Source of the DNA: Sesamum alatum
Lineage: Eukaryota > Streptophyta > Magnoliopsida > Lamiales > Pedaliaceae
Direction: 5' to 3'
DNA: 64,000 nt
Assembly (NCBI GenBank): GCA_034509735.1
Contig: JACGWO010000006.1
Span: forward strand, 9,315,001 to 9,379,000
The notes below the pieces were generated by a model that saw only the letters and a program-made list of their open reading frames with translations, had not been told where the DNA came from and searched no databases. How positions within the stretch are numbered: the first letter of the stretch is position 1; each line of letters opens with the position of its first letter. The position numbers and the translations under genes were made by a program. Shown in pieces: positions 1 through 11,015 of this stretch.

Positions 1-819
1 ATGTTTGTAGTCTAGGACCTCGAGACAGGGCGTCAAGTGTCCTACTAAGACTTGCATTGTGCATCATATTCATTGATAAGTGTCGCGTTTCATCGGCAAC
101 AGATATAGGATGTCTATACGATCTTAGTGGGTTGGTCGATCGGCGGTCAAGCTGACTAAACTGACTTGTTGGGAATTTTCATATGGAAGTTTTGGAGGCT
201 TGGTCGATATGACTGAGTTCCGCTACTCGGATAGTATGGGAGTAATCCTCGGACTTGAGGAACCATGGAAGTAACGTACACATGACGGTTGTATCTTGGA
301 TCTAGCAAGAGGTATTCATGTGATGAACCTGTTCATCATAGCCTTGTCCAGTGCAGTCAAAGTGTGTAGCGAAGACGATGTGTTTCAAGAAGAAGATCCA
401 TCCCCTGTCAATATGTAAAAGTGGTATCTCCTATGCACTCAGAGATGCGTTTTTTCTCTTTGAAACTATGGCCACAGTGGTTGGTCGAGCCGTCTCAAGC
501 GTCAAGCACAGCTGCCTAGCCCAGAATGGGAATCGGTACCCAATTCCATGCCCTAGACTTAGGGTGGGAGATGGTAGACGGAAGGACCGTACCCGTATGG
601 CAATCGATTGCCTAAATTTTCACGCCAACATTCACCTAGTCTCTTGTGCCATGGACCGTTGCTAGACGGCCACCCATGTTACGGGCTTATGTTGGATACA
701 AGCCCAAGTCTACGAGGGTGAATCTAAAGAGTTAAACACAAATCACCGAGAAGGTGAAGGAATTAACTTGGAGTTAATCCCAGAAGATGATAAATAATTA
801 GATTATTTATATATGGGAT
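1..819 (+). mobile_element. Decayed Ty1/copia-type LTR, first part
   Basis: This stretch aligns by eye, with many changes, to the LTRs of the copia family present in full further right. Shared blocks are the stretch around the phrase accgttgctaga followed by ggccacccat near 640-680, the block with acttgcattgtgcatc near 48-66 (acttgcactaagcatc in the good copies), and the AT-rich segment at 780-819. It carries no coding potential of its own; the short reading frames are by-products. The LTR is cut at 819/820 by a hAT-like insertion and resumes at 3065. It is a third, older relative of the copia copies at 8.4-18.2 kb and 56.4-64 kb. Its 5' end lies outside the window. Confidence 0.6.
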
Positions 820-1064
820 TAGAGGTGTCAATAAGTAGGGTAAGACCATACCCAGACCCAATAAATTAGGCCGATCAATGGACCAAAATTGCCCAGACCC
901 TTCAAATTAATATGATTAGGTTTGGGTCTAGGTCTGGGCCCAGACCCGCGCTTACCCGCCCAGACCTATGTCATGGAGTTAGTAGCAGTGAGAAGCTTCC
1001 CCCAAACACACCATCCATCTCCATGTCCATTCCCACACCCCTACCACCCAAGCTTGGGTTTAAT

Positions 1065-1309
1065 GCAATTTATTGTCCTGTGATATTGCAAATGAGCAAA
1101 TAACCCCTATGAAAAAGAAATAGAGATTTACCTCCCTAAGTTTATAAAAATGAAGCAATTTACCTCCCTGTCTAAGGAGGTAAATTAGTTCATTTTAGAA
1201 AACACGGGGAGGTAAATTATTTCATTTAAAAAATACAGGAAGGTAAATTGCTATTTTATTTTTATAGGGATAAATTGCTCATTTGCAATATCACAGGGGA
1301 GTAAATTGC
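1065..1309. repeat. Foldback MITE with about 45-bp arms
   Basis: The left arm (1065 to about 1113, gcaatttattgtcctgtgat at its start) is the inverted copy of the right arm (about 1260-1309, atatcacaggggagtaaatt near its end). The middle repeats the short phrase tttacctccc in both orientations, so the whole unit can fold into one long hairpin. There is no coding content. It lies inside the hAT-like element, so it either inserted there later or was carried along. Related hairpins occur at 21431-21685 and, with other arm sequences, at 34971-35392 and 35728-36193. Confidence 0.7.
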
Positions 1310-1319
1310 AATTTTCCAC

Positions 1320-1810
1320 CAAAGCTTTCCCCATCCCCAATCTCTCCCTACCGCCTTCAGCCACCACACCGTTCTCCTCAAACTCCCTCACTCCGACCAC
1401 CCTTTATCACTACTCAAATCCCATCAGTCCCACACACCCAACCCCCAAACCACCACCAATTCCACCGCCGCCCAATACGAAGATGACGATAGTATCCCAA
1501 TCGACGACAAAAAAAGTTGAAAAATTCATTAAATCATAGAGAGATTGGAGAACCGACTCGAAGTCGGCCTGAAATTCTACCACCTCTAGCTCGGCCTCTG
1601 ACACGACGACATCATCGCTCTCCTGATGATCTCCTTCCTCGCTTGCATTCTTCCCAACCTATTTTCAAGCACTACCACAACTACATCAGGATCATCCAAG
1701 TTTCCAGAGCCGGAGACCACCTTCTATCAGGTTTCAGGCTCCTCTTGCTCGATGCCCTGTCAACATCCACAACATTTTCCTTCCTCTTCAAATCTCTCAC
1801 CATTAATATG
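1320..1810. other. Proline-rich/unique internal segment of the hAT-like element, possible captured gene fragment
   Basis: This internal part is less AT-rich and less repetitive than its surroundings. Read on plus it gives proline-rich frames near 1320-1480. On minus it gives an acidic, helix-like stretch (phrase SEAELEVVEFQADFESV, 1530-1602). None continues as a long frame and I do not recognise the product. hAT elements can carry pieces of host genes, and this segment has the look of such cargo, but nothing in the sequence proves it. Confidence 0.25.
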
Positions 1811-3064
1811 AAATTGTGTTCTTTATGTATGTTTATTAAGTGGTTTGAAAAGTCTTTTTAAAAAAAGAAAAAAAGCAAAAAAAAAAATCAGTGGGTCTGG
1901 GTCTAACCGGACCGAAAAAATCATGTTTGATCGGGTCTTCAGACCCATGGGCCTTAACTTGGGTTCAGTGAATGGGGTAGGGCCTAGGTAGAGTTTTCTT
2001 ATTGGGCCTCCTTTAGGTCTGTCTGGGCCTGGGAAGGGTCTTACTCTACCCATTGACAGGCCTACAATGGATATTATTAGATCTAGGCCCAGACCCAGAC
2101 CCATTAAAAATATATAGATTGGGTCTGGGTTGGGTCTCTATCCGTCATGACGTATATATATATCCAATTTGGGCCCAAAAAATATTTTTATTTTTTCCAA
2201 TGTAATTAGATTATCAGTCTATCTAAATTCAAGTAAACAAATATAGAAAGCTTAAGACATCATAAAAATATTTATCGCGTAATTCTAACCGTGTATATTT
2301 TTTAATAATAAATAATTGAATAATTACTTATCTAAATATATTAATTATGCTAGGTATATTTTTCAACATCTTGATAGGCAATAATGTTTAGTTGAACTGA
2401 TAAAATTGAAGCTCAAAACTTATAATATTAAATTCGATTGGTATTACATATGTAGATTTAATATTTTCATTAGATTATTTTTAAACGATATAATAAATGT
2501 TACATGCTTTAAAAAACTCTATCGAAAAAGAGTTATTTGTGAGTTGATTTCAATAATCCTGAATTTATTGATAAGTTCTATGTAAAAATGAAGAATTAAA
2601 AAATTAAAAATATATTGATAAATCTAATGTATGTAGTAAACGATATAGTAAATTATTGCTAAGTCAAAACACAACTTTCTACCTTTTATAATCATTTATT
2701 ATAATATTCAAATAGAAATAATTAATCTATTTCGTTTTGGTGATCTTGATTTAAGTAAATTTGTGTTGAATATGTATCAAATATACTTAATTTAAAATTT
2801 ATTTAGTCTTTTTTTAATTATCTTGTCTTAAATAAAAATATCAAATATTATCCAACAACATTAAGAAGAAGAAAAAATGAGAAAAAAATTATTGGATCTA
2901 GACCCTACTCGGACCCAAAAAACTGGGTCCAAAACAATGGCATTGGGTCTAGAGACCCATTGAGTCTTTAGGAGGTTGGGTAGGATATTGGTATTATTTA
3001 ATAGTATGGCTCTCTATTGGGCATAAGTCTGGGTAGGGTCTTACGCTACCCATTGACAGGCCTA

Positions 3065-3990
3065 GTCCATTGGATGGATGGCCCAATATTTTATTGGGCT
3101 TACACTAATTAATAAATGGGATTTTGTAATTAAGAGGATTTTCTTGGACTTGAGTCTTTAATTAGATTGAAAGACTTTGGGCATAATTTATTTGGGCTTG
3201 AATTAAATTTTAATTTATTGGGTTTGTTGGGCTTGTTTTAATTTGATTGAAATTAGGTCCGGCTTGGCCTATTAAATTATGGCCGAAGGTTTGAGTTGAC
3301 TTCCACTTTTGGAAGTGGGAAGAGTTGGACTCTTCCAAAATGAAAGTGGTTGATTTCATGCTCTTGGAGAGCATGAAAATCGGCAATCACCTTTAGAAGG
3401 TGATGTACTTATGCTTTTGGAAAGCACAAATCACCCTTGATTGTGGTTTCTTCACTTGGTATGATTTGATCATACCTTGTGAGTTGACTCTTGATTGATG
3501 GGAAATTAGAATCCATCTGGACACATCTAAATGTACCTAGACATAATTCTATCATCCCATTAATTATATATTTATATGTCTAAACCACTCAGGACTCTCA
3601 TAACACACACTTGCCCTGTCCCTCTATAGCTTTGGACCAACCTTCTCTCTCTCTCCCTATCCCTAGGCTTTGTTCTCCTTGATCTAAAATCAATTGAAAA
3701 ACAAGGCTTGATTGAACTGGATATACTAATCTCATAGTATAGTCCTTTCAATCTCATTTTCTTCCAAGGCTTGATTTCTTGCAGCAAGAGAAATCAAGAA
3801 TTCCTCCCAGTGTGGTGTGGACGTCGTTAGAGGATCTCTACACTTGAGATCTTCTAGACACATATTGGGTCGATAATAATGGGAGCAAAGCTTTTAGCCG
3901 GCATACAAGAAAACTACAAAGTAACGATTACATTTGTGTTCATGTAATTTCGTGTACCCTTCACTATGTGTTCTATGTGTTAGTGTTTGG
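3065..3990 (+). mobile_element. Decayed Ty1/copia-type LTR, second part
   Basis: This is the continuation of the LTR interrupted at 819/820. The order of blocks follows the 3' half of the intact LTRs: AT-rich stretch with repeated ttgggctt, a pyrimidine-rich stretch near 3640-3660, then a block resembling the transcript-start region (tagccggcatacaagaaaac near 3896 corresponds to tagccgttaaagatgaaaac in the copy ending at 10346). There is no long reading frame. The exact 3' end is unclear and is placed near a short tandem duplication. Confidence 0.5.
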
Positions 3991-4015
3991 TACCTACCCT
4001 TCACTATGTGTTCTA
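3955..4015. repeat. 40-bp tandem duplication
   Basis: The phrase acccttcactatgtgttcta occurs at about 3956 and again 40 bases later at about 3996. The bases between are a degenerate partial copy (tgtgttagtgtttggtacct). It marks the end of the recognisable LTR. Confidence 0.75.
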
Positions 4016-5350
4016 TTGCGATGCACATATGTGAGACTCTGTATCCTTTAGGTGCCAAGTATTGTTGGAGGACCTAGTATACAGATACCAGATATTATTG
4101 GTGAGACGTGCGCATATTTGAGTTGTTCTCCATGTTCTACGAGCGGTATGATGATTTATTCCTTTTACCAAGCCTTGGTATGGATAAGGACATATTAGGG
4201 GTAAGAGATCATGTGGAACTTGATTCTTGTGGCTAGTGAGAACATGCAATTGGTACCGAATTATGAAATTTCATTAGGCACTGATTGGCCTTCTCATACG
4301 AACAATCGCCCTAATGTTGTGATAGCAAGCAAGATGAGAATTAAAATATCATTTCGCATAAATGAGTCATGCGAATGATCACCTTCGCACTTGAGAAGTG
4401 GAGAGGAGAATGTATAATGTAGTCGCATTAGCTAAAGAAGCTAAGATGAGATCATATATTTGATCGATTATGAAGTATGCCCAAAATTCATAAAAGGCCT
4501 ATTTAGATCTGAACGTGCAAACTACTAGAAGGCTTTAAGAGAGTTATTGTCTGGTGGAGCGCACATCAGGTGCTTGGATAGAAACTGGACTTAGGCTCAT
4601 ATGATGTTAAGAGCAGTAATATGCCCAACTTGAGTAGGAGCTCCATCATAACATGTATGCATATTACATGTGCTTTGAAACGACCTCTTATGGGGAGTGA
4701 CTGAATGAGTCCCCAATTCGTCACTGTCTCGGTAATTTACATCAAGTGGAATAGGGAAAAATCTCATCTTAGGACGAGATCCCGGAACATTACTACTCTT
4801 TATGAGGCAGATCTGCCGACCATTCTGAGCGCACCAAGCCGATGCTCTTTCTTTTGGAGTCTATTGAAAGGTTTTCTCTTGATTCTGTTTGTCCTACCCT
4901 AGAGGCCATATTGTTTATTGTACCCTTTGGGACTCTGGACCATGTCATGAGGTGAAAGCTTGATGATGCTACTTTAGCATGATATCCAATGTCCATGCGA
5001 GATTCAGTCTGTGGAGCATGTTTAGGAAAGTTGTTAAGACCAAGCTGATTGATATGAGAGGCCGAGGATGAACTAAGTTGGTAAAACACTTATGTTGTAT
5101 TGTTCATAACCCGAGTGACTGTGTTGAAAAATGTCCGACTAATCATAAACATAGGTACATATTTGAATGAATTAGGCATGATTTATTCATTGAGGGATCT
5201 ATAGATGCTTGATTAAATGCAATCAGATAATTTGGGGTACCCAGCGAGTTGTTATGTTAGTTCAAAGTTGTTGGACATTCAGTCGAATTTGTGGACCCGT
5301 GACCCAATATACATCCATATCTGATATAGAGTGTAAAGTCTCCCAACTTA
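4016..5350. other. No gene recognised
   Basis: Only short reading frames are present, none with a motif I know. Base composition is near 40% GC, higher than the surrounding AT-rich filler. This may be the decayed interior of the same retroelement as the flanking LTR-like blocks. No reverse transcriptase, integrase or gag motif was found in either direction. Confidence 0.4.
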
Positions 5351-5604
5351 ATGTTAGGATAACGACTCATCTAGGATAAATACTATCTAATAGACTTTGT
5401 AGTCTTCCAAATACATGTTAGGATATGGACTCCTCCGGAATAGACCCTATATGAGATAGAGTTTGTAGTCCTGAAAATGTATATTGGCATATGGACTCCT
5501 CTTAGGGATAGAGTTGAGTGCACCTATAAATAGGTACATAATTATGATCAAAGTACACAAGAGTGATACAACAAAAGAGTTGATCACAACACTCTCCCAA
5601 ATAT

Positions 5605-5655
<51 letters not shown>

Positions 5656-6051
5656 TTCTCTCTGTGTTTTTCTTTGGAGCATCACTATAGATTTTATGGA
5701 TTTGAGGTGTGTAAACAAGTGGGCTACTCTGGTAGTAATCCACCAAGGCAAACAAGGCGTGTCTGTAGTTTATAATATTTTGGGCAAGATCTAACGTAGG
5801 GGAATCTTGAAAAGGTTCGTGGGATGATCTTCAAGACAACTAGAAAGATGATTTGTTCGTGATCTACTCAAGGCATGGGCTTGTAGATGAGCTGAATTCG
5901 AATATGTGGATCGACATCTATACTTCGGTTGTTACAGATTAACCCAATCCACGATTATGTGCCTATGTGTGAAGTAATTAATCAGTGTGCACATAGATCT
6001 ATTTTTGTTTATGGAAGATTTATTTTTGAATTGCCCATTGTTTTTTCAACA
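5351..6051 (+). mobile_element. Possible decayed solo LTR
   Basis: The block begins near TGTTAGGATAACGACTCA and ends TTTTTTCAACA, so it opens with TGTTA and closes with CAACA, as copia LTRs do. A TATA motif (TATAAATA, 5525-5532) lies in the middle, followed by a CT/TA microsatellite. No matching 5-bp target duplication was found and a similar tgttaggatatgg phrase at 5421 gives an alternative start. It is assigned only on this general layout. Confidence 0.3.
5606..5655. repeat. Compound (CT)n(TA)n microsatellite
   Basis: An uninterrupted CT run (about 5606-5634) passes straight into a TA run (about 5635-5655). Reading frames through it on both strands are low-complexity artefacts. Confidence 0.95.
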
Positions 6052-6705
6052 ATTATTATTGAAAATTCACTACATTTAGTATAGGCTGAAACTTGAATAT
6101 TTTGTTAGATATGTAAACCAAAGAGATATTCCTCCTGTAATTAATTAGATGTTAATGTCAGAAATTGAAATAACTTATGATAGTTTTACTTGCTAGGTGT
6201 TATTTTTCTTTCTACAAATGTTATGAATTTATCAAATTATAATTGCGTAACAAAAGAAATACTCCCCTAAGGCCCTGTTTTCTTGTGGTATCGTATTAAT
6301 TAAGTAGGATAACCTAAATTAAATGTATGATAAAAAAAAACCTCGGGATTAATTATAGATGATTTATTTTGGTGTATTGTTTTGGTTGTGCAAAACTCAA
6401 TATGTTGTTTATATTGGCTGATAAAACAATTTGTAACATCAAATTACCTTTATGCCCTTCCTTGTCTTAAATCGCTTTTTAACATGCATGTTTCTTTCTA
6501 AAACCCCAACAAATTGTTGGAAGCCTTAACTAATTGAACCTCCATTGAATTCGCTGCTAAAGTGGGCAAGTTTGAGACCTGTTCAGGTAAATTATCACTC
6601 TCACACTCTGTAATTTGATTTTCGATGTAATTGTGGACGAATTTATGAGTCTTGACTCTAATTCTTGAAATCTCATAAACACTACGAATGTCGAACCCCT
6701 TCTTA
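6052..6705. other. AT-rich intergenic DNA, no gene
   Basis: No long frame is present. The phrase ggccctgttttcttgtgg near 6272 resembles a MITE end, but no inverted partner was found. Confidence 0.4.
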
Positions 6706-6719
6706 TACTATAATAGTAT

Positions 6720-7330
6720 TTTATGGGAACGACACATTTTAAATTTGTAACATATTTAATAAATTTGTAACAGTGTCTATAATGGAAGGCCTTCCGTTCC
6801 TTTGACAGGTGTTACCAAATATTTGTAACAGCTTTTGAGGAAACCATTACTAAATTGTACCGAATTTTGTACTGGCCAAGTAAATTGTTACAATCATTGA
6901 CCGGATGTAGAAACTGGTGTTGTAACTCCATTTGGGACGGCCTACCTTGAAATTATTGGACCTATTTTTGGAACTGCTAATGTAGCACAAATAGGTTTAA
7001 TTCTATATCTTATTAGCACGGCCATTTAAACGTTCGTTGGAACGGTTCATGACCTATTATTTGTAATGGTTTTTGTACCTCATGTTGTAACATCTGCTGT
7101 AACACATATTGTAATGGATATTGTGACTCATTTAAGTATGTTATATGTACCTCATTTTTTGATAGTCATTGCAACGACTTGTGGAGCGGTTGTTGTTCAT
7201 GTATTTGGAATATTTTTCTCAACGATTTTGTATGAGTATTTTGTATCTCAATTGGGAGCGATTGTTTTAATGGTATTTGTACTGACTTTGTAATTTGATT
7301 GGAACGGCTTTGTAATTGTTTCCAGGTTGT
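6720..7330. repeat. CACTA subterminal repeat array, left side
   Basis: Many degenerate copies of a motif around tttgtaacgg/ggaacggttt occur in both orientations at intervals of about 20-40 bases. Similar arrays occur at 20600-21186 and 55490-56170. In this superfamily such arrays bind the accessory transposon protein. Reading frames across it (for example 7066-7293) are by-products of the repeats. Confidence 0.7.
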
Positions 7331-7638
7331 GTGCTGGTAAAGCGTACCCAATGATCGTTACACAAGTCGTTATTTTATATATATTATTTATATTTAAATT
7401 ATTAGAATATGTATTATTATAATATTTCATTTACATTTTCAGTTACAAATATTTTATTGAATTTCTTAAATGTGAAATATTTTAAATAAATTATCTAGCA
7501 AGAAAATAGTGGTAATACAAAATAAAAATAGTGTTTAAAAATCATATTTATATACATACAACTTTTGTTTGAAAAAAAAAAAGAAGCAAAAAGAAACCTA
7601 ATTTAGGTCGGGTTCCCCTTCGGCAACTTCGCACTATC

Positions 7639-8360
7639 TTATGCCTCGTCGTCGGGAATCGGGGAATCAGCAGAAGGCTCAATAGGGGTGCCGGAGGGAT
7701 GGGCCAGGTGGTCTCCCAACGCTCTAACAACTCCTCGATACCCGTGACCCAATCATCGAGGTTTGGACGTCGCGATTGTGGTGGTGGGGGTGTTGCCAAC
7801 GTATGCGAGCAGCTGGGCTTTGATGGTCCAGTTATCGTGTTGTGGGCCTCGGAGCCGAGACTGAATACATGGCCCCTCTTCCTATCGCCCGTTGCTGGCA
7901 TCCACAGTTGTTGCTCGGTCACGGCCCACCGAGCCTTGAGAAGATGATGGAGGGTTTTGCTGATTATTCGGTGGCGGGGTCTATTGTTCATCCCCCATCC
8001 TTTGGAATGTCTCCTGCGAAACGAATTAGGTGATTAGTAAAAGAATTAAATTAATTTGAATTGAAAACAAAAAAAATTATAACTATAAAACTAATTACCG
8101 CAACCTCCTCTGCCCTCGGGCTACTCTGTTGCCCGTCCTCCTTTCTTTTGTAGACTTTGGCAAACACCTCCATCAGCTTGACAGGGCAATCGAGAGTCAT
8201 CAACTACTCTCCAAGCCTTGATTTTGCAAATGGCCATCCAATTTGTTTTGTCCCTTCATGCTTGGGTACTCTGTATGGTAAACTTGTATTACTTGTTGTG
8301 CCAGTATAAACAGTTCATCTTTTTTGTACAACTTTTTGAAATTAACATCAACGAGATGAT
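7639..8360 (-). pseudogene. CACTA element second protein plus TNP2 C-terminal end (broken)
   Basis: On minus, from 8360, the reading continues the DUF4216-like end of TNP2 (phrases KKDELFILAQQV and HTEYPSMK). It then passes, with frame changes, into a piece containing EVFAKVYKRKEDGQ and SPRAEEV, typical of the second CACTA protein (Transposase_24-like). An intron with GT and AG borders fits at 8014-8098. It joins AEEVA to ETFQRM, as in intact family members. The last exon holds GHVFSLGSEAHNTI and a proline-rich stretch and ends in the acidic tail SADSPIPDDEA at the stop at 7639-7641. The direct join of TNP2 to this protein suggests an internal deletion. Frameshifts make it non-functional. Confidence 0.6.
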
Positions 8361-8365
8361 AACGA

Positions 8366-10346
8366 TGTTAGAATAGGTGACCATGTAAGCCAATTTTGGC
8401 AGGAATATGTAACCTATGTCTAGACAATTTTTAGGTATTTGATAAAACATTTATGAATAAAGAAGTGAAAATTCATATGGCAATACTTTGTTTACGTTCA
8501 CTTATATCTGCATTTACATTTCTGTTCACTACGCAAACAAACCCACGGACTGAAAATCGATTTCGGGGACTGGGACTACGCTTGGAGGTAGGTCCATGAA
8601 ATCAGTCTTACCGAATCAGTCCGGAAATCTCCTAGTCAAGGAATCCCGAAAATGGGTACCAGGATTCCCTTTGAGACTTGCACTAAGCATCTGCTGTCGT
8701 ATATCATCGACGGGTGACAAAGGTCGTCTAGCAGTGTTAGTGGGTCAGCATGCTAGGAATCAGCTGACTGAGGTGACTCGCGGGAACCATCTTACGGAGG
8801 ACCTTGAGTATGGTCAGCAAGGTATGACGTGTATTCCCGGTTCCAACGGTACAGGCCAAGTCCTTTGACTTGAGGAACTGCTGAGTTTACCTGTGCATCA
8901 GGTCTGCATCTTAGATATGGTGAGAGATTGCCAAAATACTCTTGAGTAGTCATAAGCCATGTCTAGTGCAGCTCGGGTGCACAAAGTGACAGTAGTTTCC
9001 AAGAAAGGATCTGTCTCCTGTCAAAAGGCATTGACAGTTGAGTCTCATGTATGCTCTGTGTCTTGTCCCTAAAATCTGTGGCCACAGTAACTGAACAGAA
9101 GGGAAGGTTTCCCTTGCGGCGTTTAGTAAGGACAGACCGACACTTAGGTCCAAAATGGGTACCTGCATTTTCCGTGCCCTAGACCCTAAGTGATGAGACC
9201 GAAGACAGAAGGACAAGTGTACTGTTAGACCCTAAATGTTCATCCCCGAATATTTCACCTAGTCTCTAATGCCATGGACCGTTGCTAGATGGCCACCCAT
9301 GGTAACGGACGGATTCTGGGAATCCGACCAAGTCTAGCTGAAAGGTGAACCTAAAGAGTCACACAATATCCACACACACTTAGTATTTAATTTGGAATTA
9401 AATATTGGAGTAAAGGAATGATTAAATTAGATTTAATCGGGTCCTATATTTTCTTGGAGAAATTAATTCCTTCTATTTGATAAAGGGAATTAAATTAATA
9501 AATAGGATTTATTAAAGGATTGATTTAATGGGCTTAGAGTAACTATTAATATTTATTATATTTATTCTTTTAGCCTTTTGGGATATTTAATGGGATTTAA
9601 ATATTCCATTAAATTAAAATCAACGGTTGAGATGGAAAGGGGAGATGGAAGGCTAGGATTCGTTTGACTAGGTCAAACACTAGTTTGACTAGGACTTTGA
9701 CTAGATCAAAATCCTAGTCAAATTAGAGTTCTTAGAGTTGGAGTTTAAAGAGGATTAAACTCCTCCTCTATATAAACCTCTAGCCTCCAACAATTAAAGG
9801 ATGATGATTCTTGAAAACACACACACAACATACACTCTCCCCTCTCCTTACCTCTCGTCCGCCTCTCTCTCTCTAACAAGAAAATATTTTTCTTAGTTCT
9901 TTTGTTCTTGGAACATTAGAACTTAGATGAATCAATACCGTTAATTGATAACGTGTTGTTGATTCATCTACTCCAAAAATATACACTTGTTCGTTGCTAG
10001 CACGACGTGCAAGATACGTGGGTGGATCGTGTGTCACGATTTGGAGGGTCTCAAGAACGAGATCTCGGTGCAAAACGGGGAACAACGCCTGTAGCCGTTA
10101 AAGATGAAAACGACAACGGGTAGGTCTCGTTTTATTTTTTCGTCTATCTTTATTTTCAACTCTATGGCCTCCATGATTTCTTTACATGCTTTATAATCAT
10201 GAGATACACCGAACGCCCGGAAACCTCAAGGGTACACCCCTTGAGCGTGTTTTTTTAAATTAAAAGCATGCTTTATTTTTTGTATGTTTATTTTATCGCA
10301 CTTCCGCATTCACGCAATTCCCGGGACGATCCACCGATTTCTTTCA
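8366..10346 (+). repeat. 5' LTR of copia copy A
   Basis: It begins TGTTAGAATAGG and ends CTTTCA directly before the primer-binding site. A TATA box (TATATAAA, 9769-9776) sits about 1.4 kb into the LTR, so transcription should start near 9800. It matches the 3' LTR over its whole length. The internal pair of tttgactagg and complementary tagtcaaa motifs near 9664-9722 forms a repeat cluster upstream of the TATA box and may be regulatory. Confidence 0.95.
9769..9776 (+). promoter_or_regulatory. TATA box of copia A 5' LTR
   Basis: The motif TATATAAA follows a pyrimidine stretch (ctcctcc). It is kept at 17631-17638 in the 3' LTR, which is what a functional retroelement promoter would show. Confidence 0.65.
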
Positions 10347-10347
10347 G

Positions 10348-10360
10348 TAGTATCAGAGCC
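10348..10360 (+). other. Primer-binding site of copia A
   Basis: TAGTATCAGAGCC lies one base after the 5' LTR. It differs by one base from TGGTATCAGAGCC, the usual plant copia site complementary to the 3' end of initiator methionine tRNA. Confidence 0.8.
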
Positions 10361-10554
10361 CGGTTCAGTGTATAGGCCTAGGGTTAATGTGCGTTCTAAA
10401 CATGAAACGTGATATTGGCATGTTTTATATTAAATCTTGTTTTTTCTTGATTTTAAGCATGTCGATTTTATTGCTTTTAATTCGTGTGAATTTCTGAATG
10501 TTGGTATTTTTTTTGTTTTTCTTGGGAAACGGGGTGGAAATTGAACGGAAAACG

Positions 10555-11015
10555 AGAAACGACGCAGCCGACCAGCCGGAAGGACTGGCCGCGCGCAGCC
10601 GCGCGCAGCCGGCAAGGCAGACGCGCGCAGGCAAGGGAAGCCTGCGCGCGCCCGCCCAGCCGGTCGCGCAGGGGCAGCGCGCAGCAAGGGAGGCTGCGCG
10701 CAAGCAGACAAGGGCGTCTGCGCACGCGCGCGCGCAAGGCTGCGCGCCTGAGAGTCCGCGCGCGGATGGACTCTGGGCAGCCAGCAGGCCAGCGCGCGCG
10801 CAAGGCAAGGGAGCCTGCGCACGCAACGGCCTGTCGGATTGCCCAGGCCACGCAGTGCGGTGCCAGCCAGGCGCGCGCGCACGCAGGCAAGGGGCCTGCG
10901 CGCGCGCGCCCGTCCAGGCAGCGCCTGCGCGTGTGCAGGGGCGGCAGGCTGAGCCTGCTACCCTGTGCGCGTGCCGGCGGGCCGCTGCCGGCGGCGGCGG
11001 CTGCTGCTGCTAGGG
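10555..11015 (+). repeat. Extremely GC-rich repeat block in the copia leader
   Basis: About 450 bases of mostly G and C, full of gcgcgc runs and repeated phrases such as ggcaagggagcctgcgcgc. Arms like ggc...gcc around a short A-rich loop (caaggga) recur, so the transcript would form many stable hairpins. Several frames stay open here only because stop codons are AT-rich; their products are Arg/Ala/Cys-rich and show no domain. The block sits between primer-binding site and gag, and a shorter version occurs at 56945-57232 in copy B. It therefore belongs to the family and is not chance sequence. Confidence 0.8.

Larger units (their letters stand above)
820..3064. mobile_element. Non-autonomous hAT-like element with complex right end
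   Basis: The left end starts TAGAGGTGTCAATAAG and the right end finishes CCCATTGACAGGCCTA. The outer 28 bases (820-847 and 3037-3064) are imperfect inverted repeats of the TAGGGGTGTCAA type common in plant hAT elements. A second copy of the right end lies at 2037-2064, so the insertion is either two overlapping elements or one with a duplicated end. Regions next to the ends are packed with CAGACCC/GGGTCTG motifs, as expected for subterminal transposase-binding repeats. No transposase is visible. The flanking eight bases (tatgggat, gtccattg) do not match, so a clean target duplication is missing. It sits inside an old copia LTR. Confidence 0.6.

Noticed and set aside
5447..5794. Overlapping frames with Ser-Leu or Tyr-Ile runs
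   Set aside because: They are translations of the CT/TA microsatellite.
6068..6073. CACTAC as left end of the first CACTA element (also CACTAC at 6680)
   Set aside because: The following bases do not match the right end, and the subterminal repeats start only near 6720. The worn TACTATAATAG at 6706 fits better.
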